Of a DNA stretch of 64,000 bases, positions 10,859-22,069 are shown in pieces. This DNA comes from Massospora cicadina (Eukaryota; Entomophthoromycota; Entomophthoromycetes; Entomophthorales; Entomophthoraceae): contig JAKSZP010005651.1 of the NCBI GenBank assembly GCA_022478985.1, positions 22,436 to 86,435 on the forward strand, read 5' to 3'. The notes beneath the pieces are model-generated. The model was not told where the DNA came from and made no database searches. It saw only the letters and a program-made list of their open reading frames with translations. How positions within the stretch are numbered: the first letter of the stretch is position 1; each line of letters begins with the position of its first letter. The position numbers and the translations under genes were made by a program.

Positions 10859-13800
10859 ATGGGGGAAACCTTCATTCTAGGGACGTTGAATATCGCTGGA
10901 CTCAAGGCCTCCCCATCCCAGGCTAGGAAACTGAGTTTTTTACAACACAATTTACCTGTGGATATCCTGGCCATCCAGGAGTCCCACTGTCCATGAGGTT
11001 TCAAGGAAGCTTGGAAAACAATGCTCCTCCCATCCCTATCCTTTTGGTTGATGCACTGTGGGGTGCTAGTTCAGAAAAATAATTTTTTCAAATTTTTATC
11101 CTCAGAAACATTCCTAAATGACCGAGTGCTTATTGTCACCTTCTCATGGGCTGATGTAGAATATGCAATTGTCAATATCTATGCCCCAAATGGTGCACAC
11201 AAGCATTGGGAATTTTTATCATCAGTAAAATCCCTCCCACTACCCCCAGACTCCTTCATAGTCAGTGACATGAACTGTTGGCTAAACACACCAATGGACC
11301 GGTGGCCTTCCTCACCCCACACCCCCCAGGGTCATGTAGAACTATGCGTTCTAAAGGCCACCCTTGGGTTAATGGATGCACTGCCGCGGCATGCCCCACT
11401 GCTTGAAAACATGACACGGCCCCAAATTCACAACGGCCAATTAAGGTCCATGACCCGCATTGACATTATTCTAACACCGGCGAAATTCCAACCCCACATC
11501 TCCCACTTCAAGACAACAAAATTGGAATTCTCCGACCATTGACTGGTCTCACTAACCTACCACCTACCTGTCACAGCTGCTAAGGCCCCACATTGGTACA
11601 AAATCCGCCCCCCCCCCCCCCCCCCGAGCTCAGGTTGCCAGGAATTTCCACGTGGGTAGAAGAGGCAACCTTGGCAAAAAAGTTTGTTGCACCATTTTGT
11701 GTGGACCCCATTTCCACATGGGCAACTTTCAAAAATGACTCCATCTGCCACTCTCGCCATCTCTCCTCCAGACGCTCACAAGCCACATCAGTGGTTATCT
11801 CGCGCACTCTGGCAGAATTGGCACACTTGGAGTCTGACATCCCAGTTACAAGATACAGCTCTGCGTGGGGATGGAAGTGGGCAGAGGCAGCTACCCACCT
11901 CATTGCACTCAAAAGACAACACAAACTTTGGGTTTGTGTTCAGTACAGGGCCACACGCATCACAAAAGGCGATAAGTGCACCGCACATTTCTTTAAAAAA
12001 AATTTTCACCATGCCAGAGTGTGGCCTGCACACAGGTGCGAAGATCGGATAATTCCATTGCGGACACGCTGGCCAAAGTGGCAATTGAAACGCAACAGTA
12101 TTACTCCAAGTTGTACCACTCTGACCCAATTCAGTTGGCAGAAGTGGCGGAATTTCTTGACCAAGCCCACATCTGCTCCATTTTCTGATACCCAGAAATA
12201 ATGAATTTAATTACTCCAAATGTTTTATGGACAGCCATTTGTGGTGCACCAAACTGAAAATGCCCAGGCCCAGATGGCATTCCATATGAGTTCTACAAAA
12301 AGTATTTCAAAGATATATCCCCATTGCTGCTCACCTCACTTAACTAAAGCCTGATGGAAACGCGCCTCCTACCAGGAGGACATGAGGCCTTCACTGTCAC
12401 ACTCTTCAAGAAAGGGGATAAGCTAGACTTAGCCAACTGGCGCCCCATTTCTCTAACAAACACAGACACCAAAATTTTAACAAAAATCATGGCTAACCGT
12501 TTAGGGACTGTAGCATCTGCCACCTTCTCCCCAGAACAATTCAGTTTCATCCCCAGAAGGTCATTTTGGGATAACATGCACTCTGTGGCTAATGTATGTC
12601 AGTCCACAGCCTCTGGGGCACTTGTATCTTGGACCAACAAAAGGCCTATGATAGAGTAAACTGGGAATACCTCAGGGCCTGCCTCCATCAATTTCGCTTA
12701 CCCCTCGCTTCATCAACTGGGTAATGCTGCTCACAGAATCTGCAACAATGGCAGTGCGTGGCCCTGGCTTCCTAACGGAAGTAGTCCGCCCTCAAAGAGG
12801 CTTGTGACAAGGGGACCCCTTAGACCACTCTTATACAACTTCAGCCTTGACCCACTACTGCAAATGTGAATGCCCAACTTACTGGGGTCCATGTGCCAGG
12901 CCAAGCCCCAGTCAAGATAATGGCGTTTGCAGATGATCGTGTGGTGGGGGTGTCTAATAATCAAGATGCACGCGCGCTTGAAGCTCTCATCCAGTAGTAT
13001 TCCCAGGTAAGCAACGCGGCACTAAACGCTTCCAAAACTGAAATCATCCTCCTTGGTCAATTTCAGAACTGCTGGACCCCAGCAATTAGTTCCCAACCCA
13101 GCCCATCTGCTCGCCCACGTCCTCGCCCTACTAATTCAAAACACACCGCCCCACTGGTGCTCCCCTTTGTGCCACGTCCTACCATAGGACCATTATGCCA
13201 TCTGGGCGTGTGGATGGAGGCAGGCGGATACATGTCAGCAGTAATGGAGTGCCATATTCTGGATAATGTGATGAAGAGAATCGCCTCTCTCAGAGCCCAC
13301 CCTACTTCCCTTACTGGCAGAATTGTTTTATCCAACTCCATGCTCCTCTCCAAAGTCTGGTTTGGAGCCCACGCCATCCCCTTCTCCCCAAGCTTCTACA
13401 AATCCTTGTACGCCTTGCTGCAAGGATGTCTTTGGTTGGGCCGCCTTCCACCAGTGCGACTTGAGGTCATGTTTGGCCCCCAACATCATGGTGGCATGGG
13501 CCTGCTTGACTTCAAATCCCATGCCGCCAAGATCCTGGGCACCTGGATTGCGGCCGTCACCACCCCTACACTCCCCTCCCAACACTGGTCCCGCGCAGCC
13601 CACTCCAACTTCTCCCGCGCCTTGGGCCTCAACAATCCATCAAACCCCCACTCCCTGATGAAATACCTCGCTTCACATACATTGGCCACAGGTCCTCACG
13701 GGACTAAAACCCACTACAAATGAATCCTCCTCTCCATGCGGAGCGCTGAGTGGAGAATTCGTATTAGTGAACATACAACCCAAAGAGGCCGCCCCTCTCC

Positions 13801-14555
13801 TCAGTTCACACAAGAGGTACAGGGGCTACCCATCCATGATGGCGTGATCCCCATTCGACCCCATGTCCTATCCAGGGTGGACTACCTGGACATGATGGAC
13901 ATCCCTTACTCCATTGAGACCCAAAAAATATCTGGAAATATGTACACCATCCTCTGTTGCAACCTCAAGTCTGCTCCCATGTGTGGCGCTGCCTGAGGTG
14001 GGTGTATCATACAGCTGAGCGCTCTAACGCTTTACACTCATCCTGTGTTGTGTGTGGCCAGTATGGAACGCTGTTTTACCGCCTGGAGAAGTGCCCTACC
14101 TCTAAAGTGATATGGCGTGAAGTTCAACGTCTTCTGGGCCAGGATCAAATGCATCCCTTCAGTCTGTCAAGAGATATGTTCGCTCTATCAATGGCCTCCC
14201 CCTTCTGCCCTCCCTTCATGCTTTGGTGGTTGCAATCGCCATGTGGACCATCCACACGATTGTCTTAGAGGCCATCGCAGGCTCCACCCCCACCCTCCCA
14301 GAAGCGGTCCACAGATTCTGTTCCCATTTGGTGGACCACTTTCAAGCGTGGATGTTTGGATACCTCCCACCACATTGCCGACAGCTGGTCTCTTCCTGGT
14401 TCCTAGTCTGGTTCATCAAATCAGACCCCTTCCTCCACACGTGCTCAATTGTGGCTATGGCCCCTTCACACGTTCCCTCTCCCTCCCCACAAGTGGTGTT
14501 CCCGCTGGCAACAAGAGATAGCATCGCTTCTCTGGGGTGCCTCCCCTGGTACTAA
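10859..14555 (+). pseudogene. LINE C ORF2 (APE endonuclease-RT), broken
   Basis: The endonuclease (about 10860-11550) shows LNIAGLKA, DILAIQESHCP, VNIYAPNGAH, SDMNCWL and RIDIIL. Its SDH motif is followed by TGA (11540-11542), where copy D has CGA. A TGA at 10994-10996 is shared with copy D. An in-frame poly-C expansion sits at 11608. The RT shows LANWRPISLTNTDTKI (about 12430) and FADD (12926-12937). A frameshift near 12630 separates the palm blocks. The C-terminal finger is CVVCGQYGTLFYRLEKC: the His of CX2CX7HX4C is Tyr here (TAC 14077-14079; CAC in copy D). Role: nicking the target and reverse transcription. Confidence 0.92.
11608..11625 (+). repeat. Poly-C tract of 18 inside ORF2
   Basis: An uninterrupted run of 18 C. 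The aligned position in copy D (about 37580-37586) has 6 C. The gain of 12 keeps the frame and adds four prolines in the linker after the endonuclease. Confidence 0.9.
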
Positions 14556-14626
14556 GTTTTGTCTCTTCTGAGTCATATTCAGAAGTGTCCATCCCATGGT
14601 CAGCCTTACCCACAATAAATTTAAAA

Positions 14627-14642
14627 TTCAATATTATTAGTT
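14627..14642 (+). repeat. Right TSD of LINE C
   Basis: Exact second copy of TTCAATATTATTAGTT (first at 9317-9332), directly after the AATAAATTTAAAA tail. Confidence 0.85.
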
Positions 14643-15105
14643 CTACTGACTTCATTATATCTAGTTCTAGCTACCAACTCATTTATTTCCTCAGATCAAA
14701 ATTTTTCTTTTGTTGGATTAAAATTTGTATAAAAAGATAAAAAAACTTTTTTAGATAGGAAAAAAGAGTGGGCAATAATATGCTTGCCTCTATTTTAGCA
14801 GGAACAATAAAATAAAACTATTTTCAAAAATTGTGTTGGTGTAGAAATATAAAATGATGAAATTATTTAAAAGATATTGAAAATGATTTGTAAAATGTTG
14901 AAATCAAAGGAAAATGGTATATATACTCATTACTATAAATTTTAAGTTGCTTTTTAGTTTACACTTGGACCCAATCCAATATAGGCTTTAATTTTTATAT
15001 GTGAGCAAAATCTTATAAGTGAGTTTGGAAGATGGCACTGACTTCAAAAAGAGTTTTATTAAGTATTTATAATCCCTTACTTATTTCATACTTTTTAGAG
15101 CCATT
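14643..15105. other. AT-rich spacer, dispersed repeat
   Basis: No coding signal. 14850-15080 is related in inverted orientation to 7010-7190 (AAATGGTATATAT and ACTTCAAAAAG blocks), so the half-LINE, LINE C and G0 all landed in or beside copies of the same AT-rich repeat. CCATT at 15101-15105 is the likely left TSD of G0. Confidence 0.55.
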
Positions 15106-15866
15106 TGTTGGATTTTAAGCTCTTTACTTAAGCTTGCTGGTGCATCTGGCATCTAAATTCCATCAATTATTCACAGGAGAAGTCAAACTTGCTACTGCTA
15201 AGTTAAATATGTTGTAGGAGGTTTTTTGACCATTTAATTGTAAAAATTGGGAAACTTTAAACAATAGCAATAAGTGTTTTTTTATATAGTTTTATTATAT
15301 GAAGTGATGCAGGGGGAATGAAAGCAAAACCTCTTATTATGTCACTGCTTATTATTATAATTCACCAAGGGTTCAAAGTGCAATACATATCAAATTCATT
15401 ATTAATTTTTGAGCCTAATTAAAAATATTGACATTTAACCTATTGGGGCTCTTGAATATTGGCTTGATTTAAGGAAATGGCCAATTTAGGGTTGAAAGTA
15501 GGTATGATATGTCTATGAGGCAAATATTTTATATTTATGAGCCAATAACCTTGGTATAAAATAGTTGCTCCTTGAGAGACCCCCTCTAAGGCTATAAAAG
15601 GGGGTCCCATGACATAGGTGCTTGAATCAAATTGTAAGTAGGCTAGGGTGGAACCACTTAAGGACTCCCTAATTGCACCACTTGATTGGTGCAATCCACC
15701 CCCTAAACTCATGCTATTTGGCCGAGTATAAAATAAAATTATTGCCCAATTCAAAGGGTTCCACCTAGAATTTGCCAGGGTCTTTAGGCTAATTTTTTTC
15801 TTATTTTAATCCTTATTTTGACCCAAATCACTCTTGTTACATAATTGAACTTGTAATTGTCTGACA
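15106..15866 (-). repeat. G0 3' LTR
   Basis: 761 bp, on the minus strand starting TGTCAGACAATTACAAG and ending AAAATCCAACA. It matches 24025-24787 throughout with scattered differences and small indels. It contains the C-terminal extension of the pol frame (15866-15440). Confidence 0.92.
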
Positions 15867-15928
15867 TTACCCCCTTCAAGAGTGTTAAGGGGGAATAAGA
15901 GCGCAGGAAACATCCATGAACTTGGTTA
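15440..15928 (-). pseudogene. G0 pol tail running into the 3' LTR
   Basis: The frame that ends integrase at TAA 15926-15928 continues in phase through the polypurine tract and about 140 codons into the LTR, ending at 15440. It contains recognisable MGPPFIALEGVSQGATILYQ and HRHIIPTFNPKLAI segments, identical in the 5' LTR copy. There is one further internal stop (about 15815, TAA where the 5' LTR has GAA). I do not recognise a domain. The simplest reading is that the pol polyprotein once extended into the LTR. Confidence 0.6.
15867..15880 (-). promoter_or_regulatory. G0 polypurine tract
   Basis: The minus strand reads CTTGAAGGGGGTAA immediately before the TGTCAG of the 3' LTR, the expected position for plus-strand DNA priming. 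Confidence 0.75.
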
Positions 15929-16960
15929 ATTGATTTCTGTAGCAAGGGTCTTTATAGAATATTCATTGCCCCTCTTATAGGTGAAGACAAAAGGTCCCTC
16001 CCAGATGGATCCAAGATTATTACTCATATCTGTGACGTGATTATGGTAGTATAATACCAAATCAGAGAGTTGAAAAGTGGGCAATAGAGGCCTGGACTCA
16101 TTGATGGCCTGTCCCTCTTTAGTGATCGTTTTAGCCAAGTTAGCCCTAGCCTCCAATTGTATCTGAATGATGTGCTAGGAAATTTTTCCATGGCCTTGTC
16201 AGGATCATCTGAGGTACCAGTAAAAACATCTTTGGCTAATAGAGAAGGTATCCCAGGTTGTCACCCATATAGAATGCAGAAGGTAGACATTTTGAGAGTC
16301 TGATGGTAACTAATGCAATAAGGCATAAGTGAACTAGGCAGAAACTGGTCACAGTGTAAAGGGTCAAAGGCGGCCATTTTCAGAAGTATAGATACCAAGG
16401 TCCCATTAACTCTTTCAACTGTTTCATTGGTAGAGGGGCTGTAGGGGCTGAAAAAAAGCTGTTTAGCCCCATAGAAGAAGCTAGCATCTTGACCACTCTA
16501 GAGGTAAATTTTTTTCTATTGTCACAGAAGAGGACTTAGAGAAATCAATGGTGTGTGAAGATATGTTGGTGAAGAAAAATGGCAGTAGCTTTTGAAGTTT
16601 GGGCAGGGAGAGCCACTGCTTTGATCCATATTGTGAAGTGGTCAATACCTACCAGTATGTAATGTTTCCCACTGGTAATCTGGGTTTGAGGTCCTACTAT
16701 GTCTAAACTGACCATGTGAAAAGGTTGCTGAGATGTAGTGGGTTAGTATTGGTATTTGGTATTGAAGTGGGATTGCTTTTTACAGGTTAAGTAGGCATCC
16801 AAGACTTCAATAATAGATTCCATGATGCCCTCTCAATAGTACCATTCCTTTACCCACTCATACATCCTCCTCACTCCACCATGCCCAAGGGTATAGTGAG
16901 CGTTCAAGATCACCAGTACCCAGTCTGAAGGTCACAGATAGGTCAGCCAATTTACTCCTA
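15929..16960 (-). pseudogene. G0 integrase region, broken
   Basis: Decayed integrase, the enzyme that would insert element cDNA. The best preserved part is the C-terminal segment at about 16156-15929: FQLSDLVLYYHNHVTDM followed by LGSIWEGPFVFTY, the usual GPF-type C-terminal integrase outline (KLGPKRxGPF in relatives). Upstream pieces of the DDE core (about 16750-16200) are readable only in short frames. No chromodomain is recognisable between this motif and the LTR, unlike G1 and G3. Confidence 0.75.
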
Positions 16961-17229
16961 TCTTATATAACTTTCTACTCTCCACCTTAGTGTTGTGGTA
17001 GTGTCATGCTAATATATTCTAAATAGTGTTATCCTCATCATCCCAGGCCTCTGGGGTCATAAGGAGATCATGTAATCTCTCCACTTCACTGTTGTTCAGA
17101 TGAAGGATAGGCAGCCAAGTCAAACCATCCACATTCATATGATGCATCCCAGCTTGGTACTCATTATTCATATCATAATGTTAAAGTTTGAGGGCCCAAT
17201 GGTCCAACCATCCGGTGGGATCCTTCATG

Positions 17230-18460
17230 TTTTGTAGCCATTTAAGGAGGCATGATCAGTAAATACAGTGAATGAAGTGCCATATAGGAAAGTGTTAACA
17301 TTTAATAGTGAGCAAGATGGCAAGGCACTTCTTCTCAGTGACGCATTAGTTGTGTTCTGCCTTAAATAGCATCTTGCTAAAGTATGAAACAGTATTATTA
17401 ACCCTGTGCTCATCCAGTTGAGCCAAGGTAGCTCCAACTACGTAGTTGAAGGCATCAGTAAACAGCATGAAGGGTTTACTATAGTCAGGGTAACATAGGA
17501 TTGGCCATTGCTGCAGAAGTTGTTTTAGCATTTCAAAAGCAGCCTATTGTTCCGCTCCACAATGGAAAGAGGTGTTCTTAGCTAAAAGGTGTATGAGGGG
17601 CTCGCTGAGCTGAGTGAATTTGGGAATGAAGTGATGGTAATATCACATCATGCACAAGAACACCTGAAAGTTGAAAAGGTTCTTAGTAAAGGCATTCTAG
17701 ATATAGCTTCAGCCTTATCTTGTAAAGGCTGTATCTCTTCTTAAGAGTAGCATGTCCAAGGAAATCTATCTTTTTTTGAAGAAGGTGTATTTTGACAGTT
17801 TCAATTTGATGTTAGAAGCTCACAGACGTTGAAAGACTTTTTTAAATGAGCGAGATGATTGATGAAAGTTGCAGAAAAGATGGTGATGTCATAAAGATAG
17901 ATGACACACAGCTTAGCTTGAGGCCTCAAAGAATGTGGTCCATTGCATGTTGTAAGAGTGCCGGTGCATTGCACAGCCCTTGGGGTAATTGTGTAGGCTG
18001 AAGTAAGCCTTCACTACAAATGAGAGCGCATTTCTCCAGATCTTGGGGAGAAAGATCCATTTTCCAATATTTGCTATCTAAATTCATGGCTTGAAAAATT
18101 TTGATCTGGAGATTTGTGCAAGGGCATCATCTATGTGGGGGATAGGATAGCTGTCTTTTTAGTGAGGCTATTTAGTTTATGGTAGTCCATAACTACCCAA
18201 TGACCTCCATTCTTCTTTTTGATCAGCAAGAGAGGAGATACCCAAGGGCTTTGGGAAAGTATTAATAACCTAGTATCTAATAACTGCTTGAGTTCAACCC
18301 TCATTTTCTGCTCTTCAACCTTGGACTTATGGTAGGGTTTAAATCAAATAGGTTGGGCATCACCAACATCAATGGAGTGGCTCCACCCTTTCATATGCCC
18401 AAAATACATGTAGGTCTGGTAGAAAATATCACCATAGTATTCAATAGAGAATGAACTTTC
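17230..18460 (-). pseudogene. G0 reverse transcriptase-RNase H, broken
   Basis: RT palm and RNase H of a Ty3/gypsy polyprotein. The RT active-site box reads YLYD (17888-17899), where relatives have Y-x-D-D, so one catalytic Asp is lost. HFIPKFTQLSEPLIHLL (about 17640-17590) is the connection region. RNase H follows (17531-17346) with PFMLFTDAFNYVVGATLAQL and VSYFSKML, and then TVFTDHASL (about 17265). Multiple frameshifts lie between blocks. Confidence 0.85.
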
Positions 18461-18479
18461 TCAAGCTCAACTGGGGTTA

Positions 18480-19058
18480 AATCATATGAAATGTGGATTT
18501 TAGGCAGAGTACACATCAACTGGCCATTGGGTAAACCTGTATCTAACATTGACCCAATAAAGTGGATGCTGTCAATTTCAAAAATGGGGATTAGCAGACC
18601 TTTCCCTATCTATTGATGTTTTTTGACAATGATGGTTTATTAGTAAGATTCTCTGATAGGATATTAATGGATTTTTAGTAAACAGGGTCTAGTATACCTG
18701 GCAACATCTGGGGTTCTAAAGAGCTTACTCCATCAATGCTAATTATGTGCAATAGACAGGCTTGGGGGATCTGTAGCGTAATGTTGGTAGCGACCACCCA
18801 TTGTTCACCAGCCTTGATTACTGTTTCCTCTAAAGTATAAAAGGGAATGCCCTCTGAAGCATCCACCAAATTGGGCAACTTTTTTGTGTTGCATCCAGAG
18901 GTCATGTAGAATAAAGGTAAAGCAGAGGAAGGGCCTTCAACTAAGCATGAGTATTCAATTTTATTAGGTTCTATATTGTTAAAGATTAGAGGGACTTCAT
19001 AACTGAGTAGGGAGAAGAAACCCTGTTTCATGTTGATTATACCTTCATATTCAATCAT
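18480..19058 (-). pseudogene. G0 segment after protease, possibly dUTPase-like
   Basis: Open from 19058 to 18675 and then in broken frames. The segment GEQWVVATNITLQIPQACL, then LPGILDPVY and, after a shift, GLLIPIFEI resembles the order of dUTPase motifs (beta-strand with IPxG, the GVID-Y block, and the GD-IAQLI block). Key catalytic residues are not convincingly present. dUTPase-bearing gypsy elements are known in basidiomycetes, which makes the position between protease and RT plausible. It could also be only a linker or protease C-terminal region. Confidence 0.4.
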
Positions 19059-19092
19059 AAACTATATGCCAATAAGCATGTCATAAGAGTTA

Positions 19093-19330
19093 TCATGTAA
19101 GACTATAGCGGGAGCTGACAGATGAGCTTTCCAATATGAATAGGCAAAGAGGAGTAGGCTTCAATTGGATGGGTGTTGTTAGACCTGCCATTCCAAACAC
19201 CTGCATATACTCAGGATCAGGAGCTAGCTTAATGTTCTTGATCAGCTTGGAAGAGAGAACATTCATGGAAGATCCAGTGTCCAAGACAGCCCTAACCCAG
19301 ACTTTTTTGAATGATGACCTCTACATTAAT
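19093..19330 (-). pseudogene. G0 aspartic protease (retropepsin)
   Basis: Contains VWVRAVLDTGSSMNVLSSKL, the retropepsin active-site signature DTGS with flanking hydrophobic strands, then a stretch rich in hydrophobic residues (VFGMAGLTTPIQL). It lies between gag and RT as expected for gypsy elements. It would cut the Gag-Pol precursor. The frame breaks just upstream (about 19320) and ends at 19093. Confidence 0.8.
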
Positions 19331-20629
19331 TATGGCCCCATTAAAGTTAGGGGGAGACCTAATAATTCCTTAAGATAAAGAGTAGAGGCAAGCTTGTTAG
19401 CTGTCTTAGGATAGTTATCTTTAATGGACTGTAGGATATGAACATGATGAATTGGTTGGATTAATGAAGCATTAACCTGGTCAGCATTGCTAGTGGTATC
19501 AATAACCTCAGGGCACCCCAGCACTTGATTAAGATAGGTTTCTTGAGGTATCAAGGCTTTATCTACCCCTTCAGGGTTCAGTCAATCTGGTATACCTACT
19601 TCAACAAAGAGCCCTAAGACATAATAATCAACTTCCCCATAATTTTCTTCATACTCATCATCTGAAGTGTTGTCCACACACATTTGGTAAATGGTAGAAG
19701 GTCTGTTGGAGGTGGAGGCCATAACTTTAGTATCTGGGGGGTCATCAATGGCGATATTCATTGAAGGAGCATGCAGCTTAGCTTGAGCAGCCTTATCCTT
19801 GAGCCTATGGTTGTTGAGAGCAATTGTTACCAGAGGGAGTGGTTTTGGCTTCCTCATGGCCACAGGTTTCAGATTAGAGTTGTCTGGAGGAGATAACATT
19901 ATGAAGAGGGATGCTTTTAACTATGCTAGCTTTGGAATGGTCAGAGGCTGTGAGTCTTGAGGAAACAGGTAGTTTAGCTTTAGTGATCTGGTCCTTAAAC
20001 CCATTGTTGGTGGGGATAAATGTTACCTGAGAGAGGGGTTTAGACTTAGGAGCAGGCTTTAGGATCACTTGAAGAGGTTTATTAGATGTCACAAGCTGAT
20101 TTTGGTGTCAAGGTGGGGGCAGGGAGCGCTGCCCCATTGACAATGATGCACTCTGACTTACTAGATTGAGAACCTCAAGTTGGCTGTGTGAATATGATCA
20201 GGTTTGAGCTGCATCACAGGTGCCAAACATAAAGTTGTAACCAGCATAGGGTCAATGTAGCCTTCTTCAGTGGGGCATCAATTGAGAACAGCTCAATAGT
20301 CCAAACCTGGGTTCCACCACAGCTTTATTTTTTTACACAGGTAGGAAATCAGCATTGTCTAACAAGTCCTCTTTTATGTCACAGACATTTTTAAAGTTTT
20401 GCTTCACTGAGATGATATGTAAATATAAAGAAGGTTAAGAATCTAACCCATTTATCATGGCTGCGATGATATCATCTAGGTTTAACATGTTAGATGCTGA
20501 CAACCTCTGAGTAGCAAGGTAAAATTGCTTAGCAAAGGCAGTGATCTGTTCACCTTCAAACATGCTAAAGTGCATAAAGGTTTGTTTTTCCCTAATTAAC
20601 CTCTTCTTGAAACCAAATTCAGCTATAAG
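19330..20629 (-). pseudogene. G0 gag, C-terminal part with duplicated module
   Basis: Downstream half of gag after the nested LTR insertion. 20629-20440 encodes the capsid-like EFGFKKRLIREKQTFMHFSM and QITAFAKQFYLATQRLSASN. From about 20092 to 19582 comes a basic, proline-rich linker in which a module of about 35 residues occurs twice: KPLSQVTFIPTNNGFKDQ...TKAKLPVSS (about 20040-19930) and KPLPLVTIALNNHRLKDK...QAKLHAPS (about 19850-19745). An acidic patch (SDDEYEENYGEVDYY) follows. No CCHC knuckle is seen. There are several stops. Confidence 0.75.
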
Positions 20630-20696
20630 TGTAAGTCTTTGGGACCAGCCCTTGAAGCTGGATAGGGTTCAGCACCCTTTCTAGATGAAGAGGGGC

Positions 20697-22069
20697 TGTA
20701 AGTCTCAGGGAACGTCCTTTGGCTCTCGATCAGGTCATTTTCCCATTCCCAAATAAAAAGACACTGAAGAGGATGGTGGTACCTCTCATCACTCAGGGCG
20801 ACCTTGCTCACATAGTAGATGAGCAATGGGTAACAGCTCATCCACTCCAGATCCCACCCACAATACCCATGCTTACCTCAGCAGAACTGTTGTGGAGAAT
20901 TAGTGAAATCTGTGCCAAGATTACCAAACTGAAATTGGTCAGATCTAATTCATCCAGAAATCTGACTGATGCCCAAAATTTGAATGGCTTTAAAAGCATG
21001 AAGAATGTGATATCAGCTGGATTGCCCGATGGTTCCAATTCTATCTCCAAACCAGTTGAACAAATATTGGGCACTATTGATGGGGGTTATAAGCCCTCAG
21101 ATAGTAATTCAGGCATTGTACCCAATGTGCTGCTGTTGACTGAACAAATGGTTAAATGACTGAGTGTGGGCAGGTTGGCCATCCCAAACCTGTTCCTAGC
21201 CAAATAGACCTGTCCCTATAAGGGATGGCCTTGGGGGATTCCTGTTGCTCGTTGGGCCAAACGCCATCATGCTAATTGTTGGAAATGTAGTCAAGCCCTG
21301 GTTTGGACGTTTGAGGTCAAACTGACAGAGACTCAGCCCGCTGCTGAATTTTGCAATGCCAGTTCCCAAAGAATAAACCCCCATTCCTGAACAATTTGCC
21401 AGTTAGATCAAATTTGTGGGCCCTGACCCCATCCTGTCACTACCTAATCAATCACTATATAATCAGTTGCATGGCACTGAGAAAATTGTTGGTCAATTTT
21501 CTTACTTTCCTTTTCCAATAAATTTTTGCCAAAAAAATCAAAATTTTCTTTATTTTCTGTTCTGACCACAGTCCAGATGGCACTTCTCTGGTGGTCCATC
21601 ACTCCGCACTCTGGGTGGGCTTTACCAATTCTTTTGGTCACCATGGCTCTCTCTATCATTGATTGGGCCCAGCGAGTCTGACACTTTTGGTATTACAACC
21701 CCGCTCTTATGAATTTCTGACAACAATACATGGGGATCTTATGGCCCTATGTACAACAATGGATAGAGAGAATCCATCTCCCTATTGCCCCCAATAAGTT
21801 GGGCTCTCAAGCTAAGAATCTTGTTGAGACTGTCCCAGTAATACCCCCTCCTGCAGTTAGAACCACTGAGTTGGGAATGGGTTCAGTGTGGTTTGCCGTT
21901 GGGACACTCCTTACCCTGTTGTTACACCACCACTTCATGGTACCACATTTCCCAGCTCCATATCAAGTCATATGATTGGCAATGCCTCTGAAATTCTGGC
22001 TTGCTTTTTGGGTGTTCACACATCCTGACTAGCAGGCCAGTCTAAACTTCCTCTGCTGTCTCCATGACA
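20697..22069 (+). repeat. Solo LTR (family 3) nested in the previous LTR
   Basis: 1373 bp from TGTAAGTCTCAGGGAACG to GTCTCCATGACA, with an exact 5-bp TSD GGGGC at 20692-20696 and 22070-22074. The start and end motifs match the surrounding LTR, so this is one family member inserted in another. It contains the segment translated ITQGDLAHIVDE, shared with the LTRs at 33924 and 55834, and AATAAATTTTTGCC near 21517. Confidence 0.88.

Larger units (their letters stand above)
9333..14626 (+). mobile_element. LINE copy C, full length
   Basis: Complete non-LTR element: 5' UTR with TTCTTTCTCATTGCAATCAC, ORF1 (9439-10852), a 6-nt gap, ORF2 (10859-14555), and a 3' UTR with GTCCATCCCATGGTCAGCC and AATAAATTTAAAA. 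A 16-bp TSD bounds it. It is close to copy D; many of the differences from D are at CpG sites. Confidence 0.95.

Noticed and set aside
13486..13689. Open frames antisense to LINE ORF2 (also 3424-3762, 9749-10251, 39027-39434, 35722-36237)
   Set aside because: They are mirror-strand readings of well supported LINE coding regions, repeated in each copy because the sense strand is conserved.
20719..21159. 146-codon open frame on the plus strand
   Set aside because: It is LTR sequence; homologous segments at 33924 and 55834 carry stops in different places, so it is treated as LTR, not a gene.
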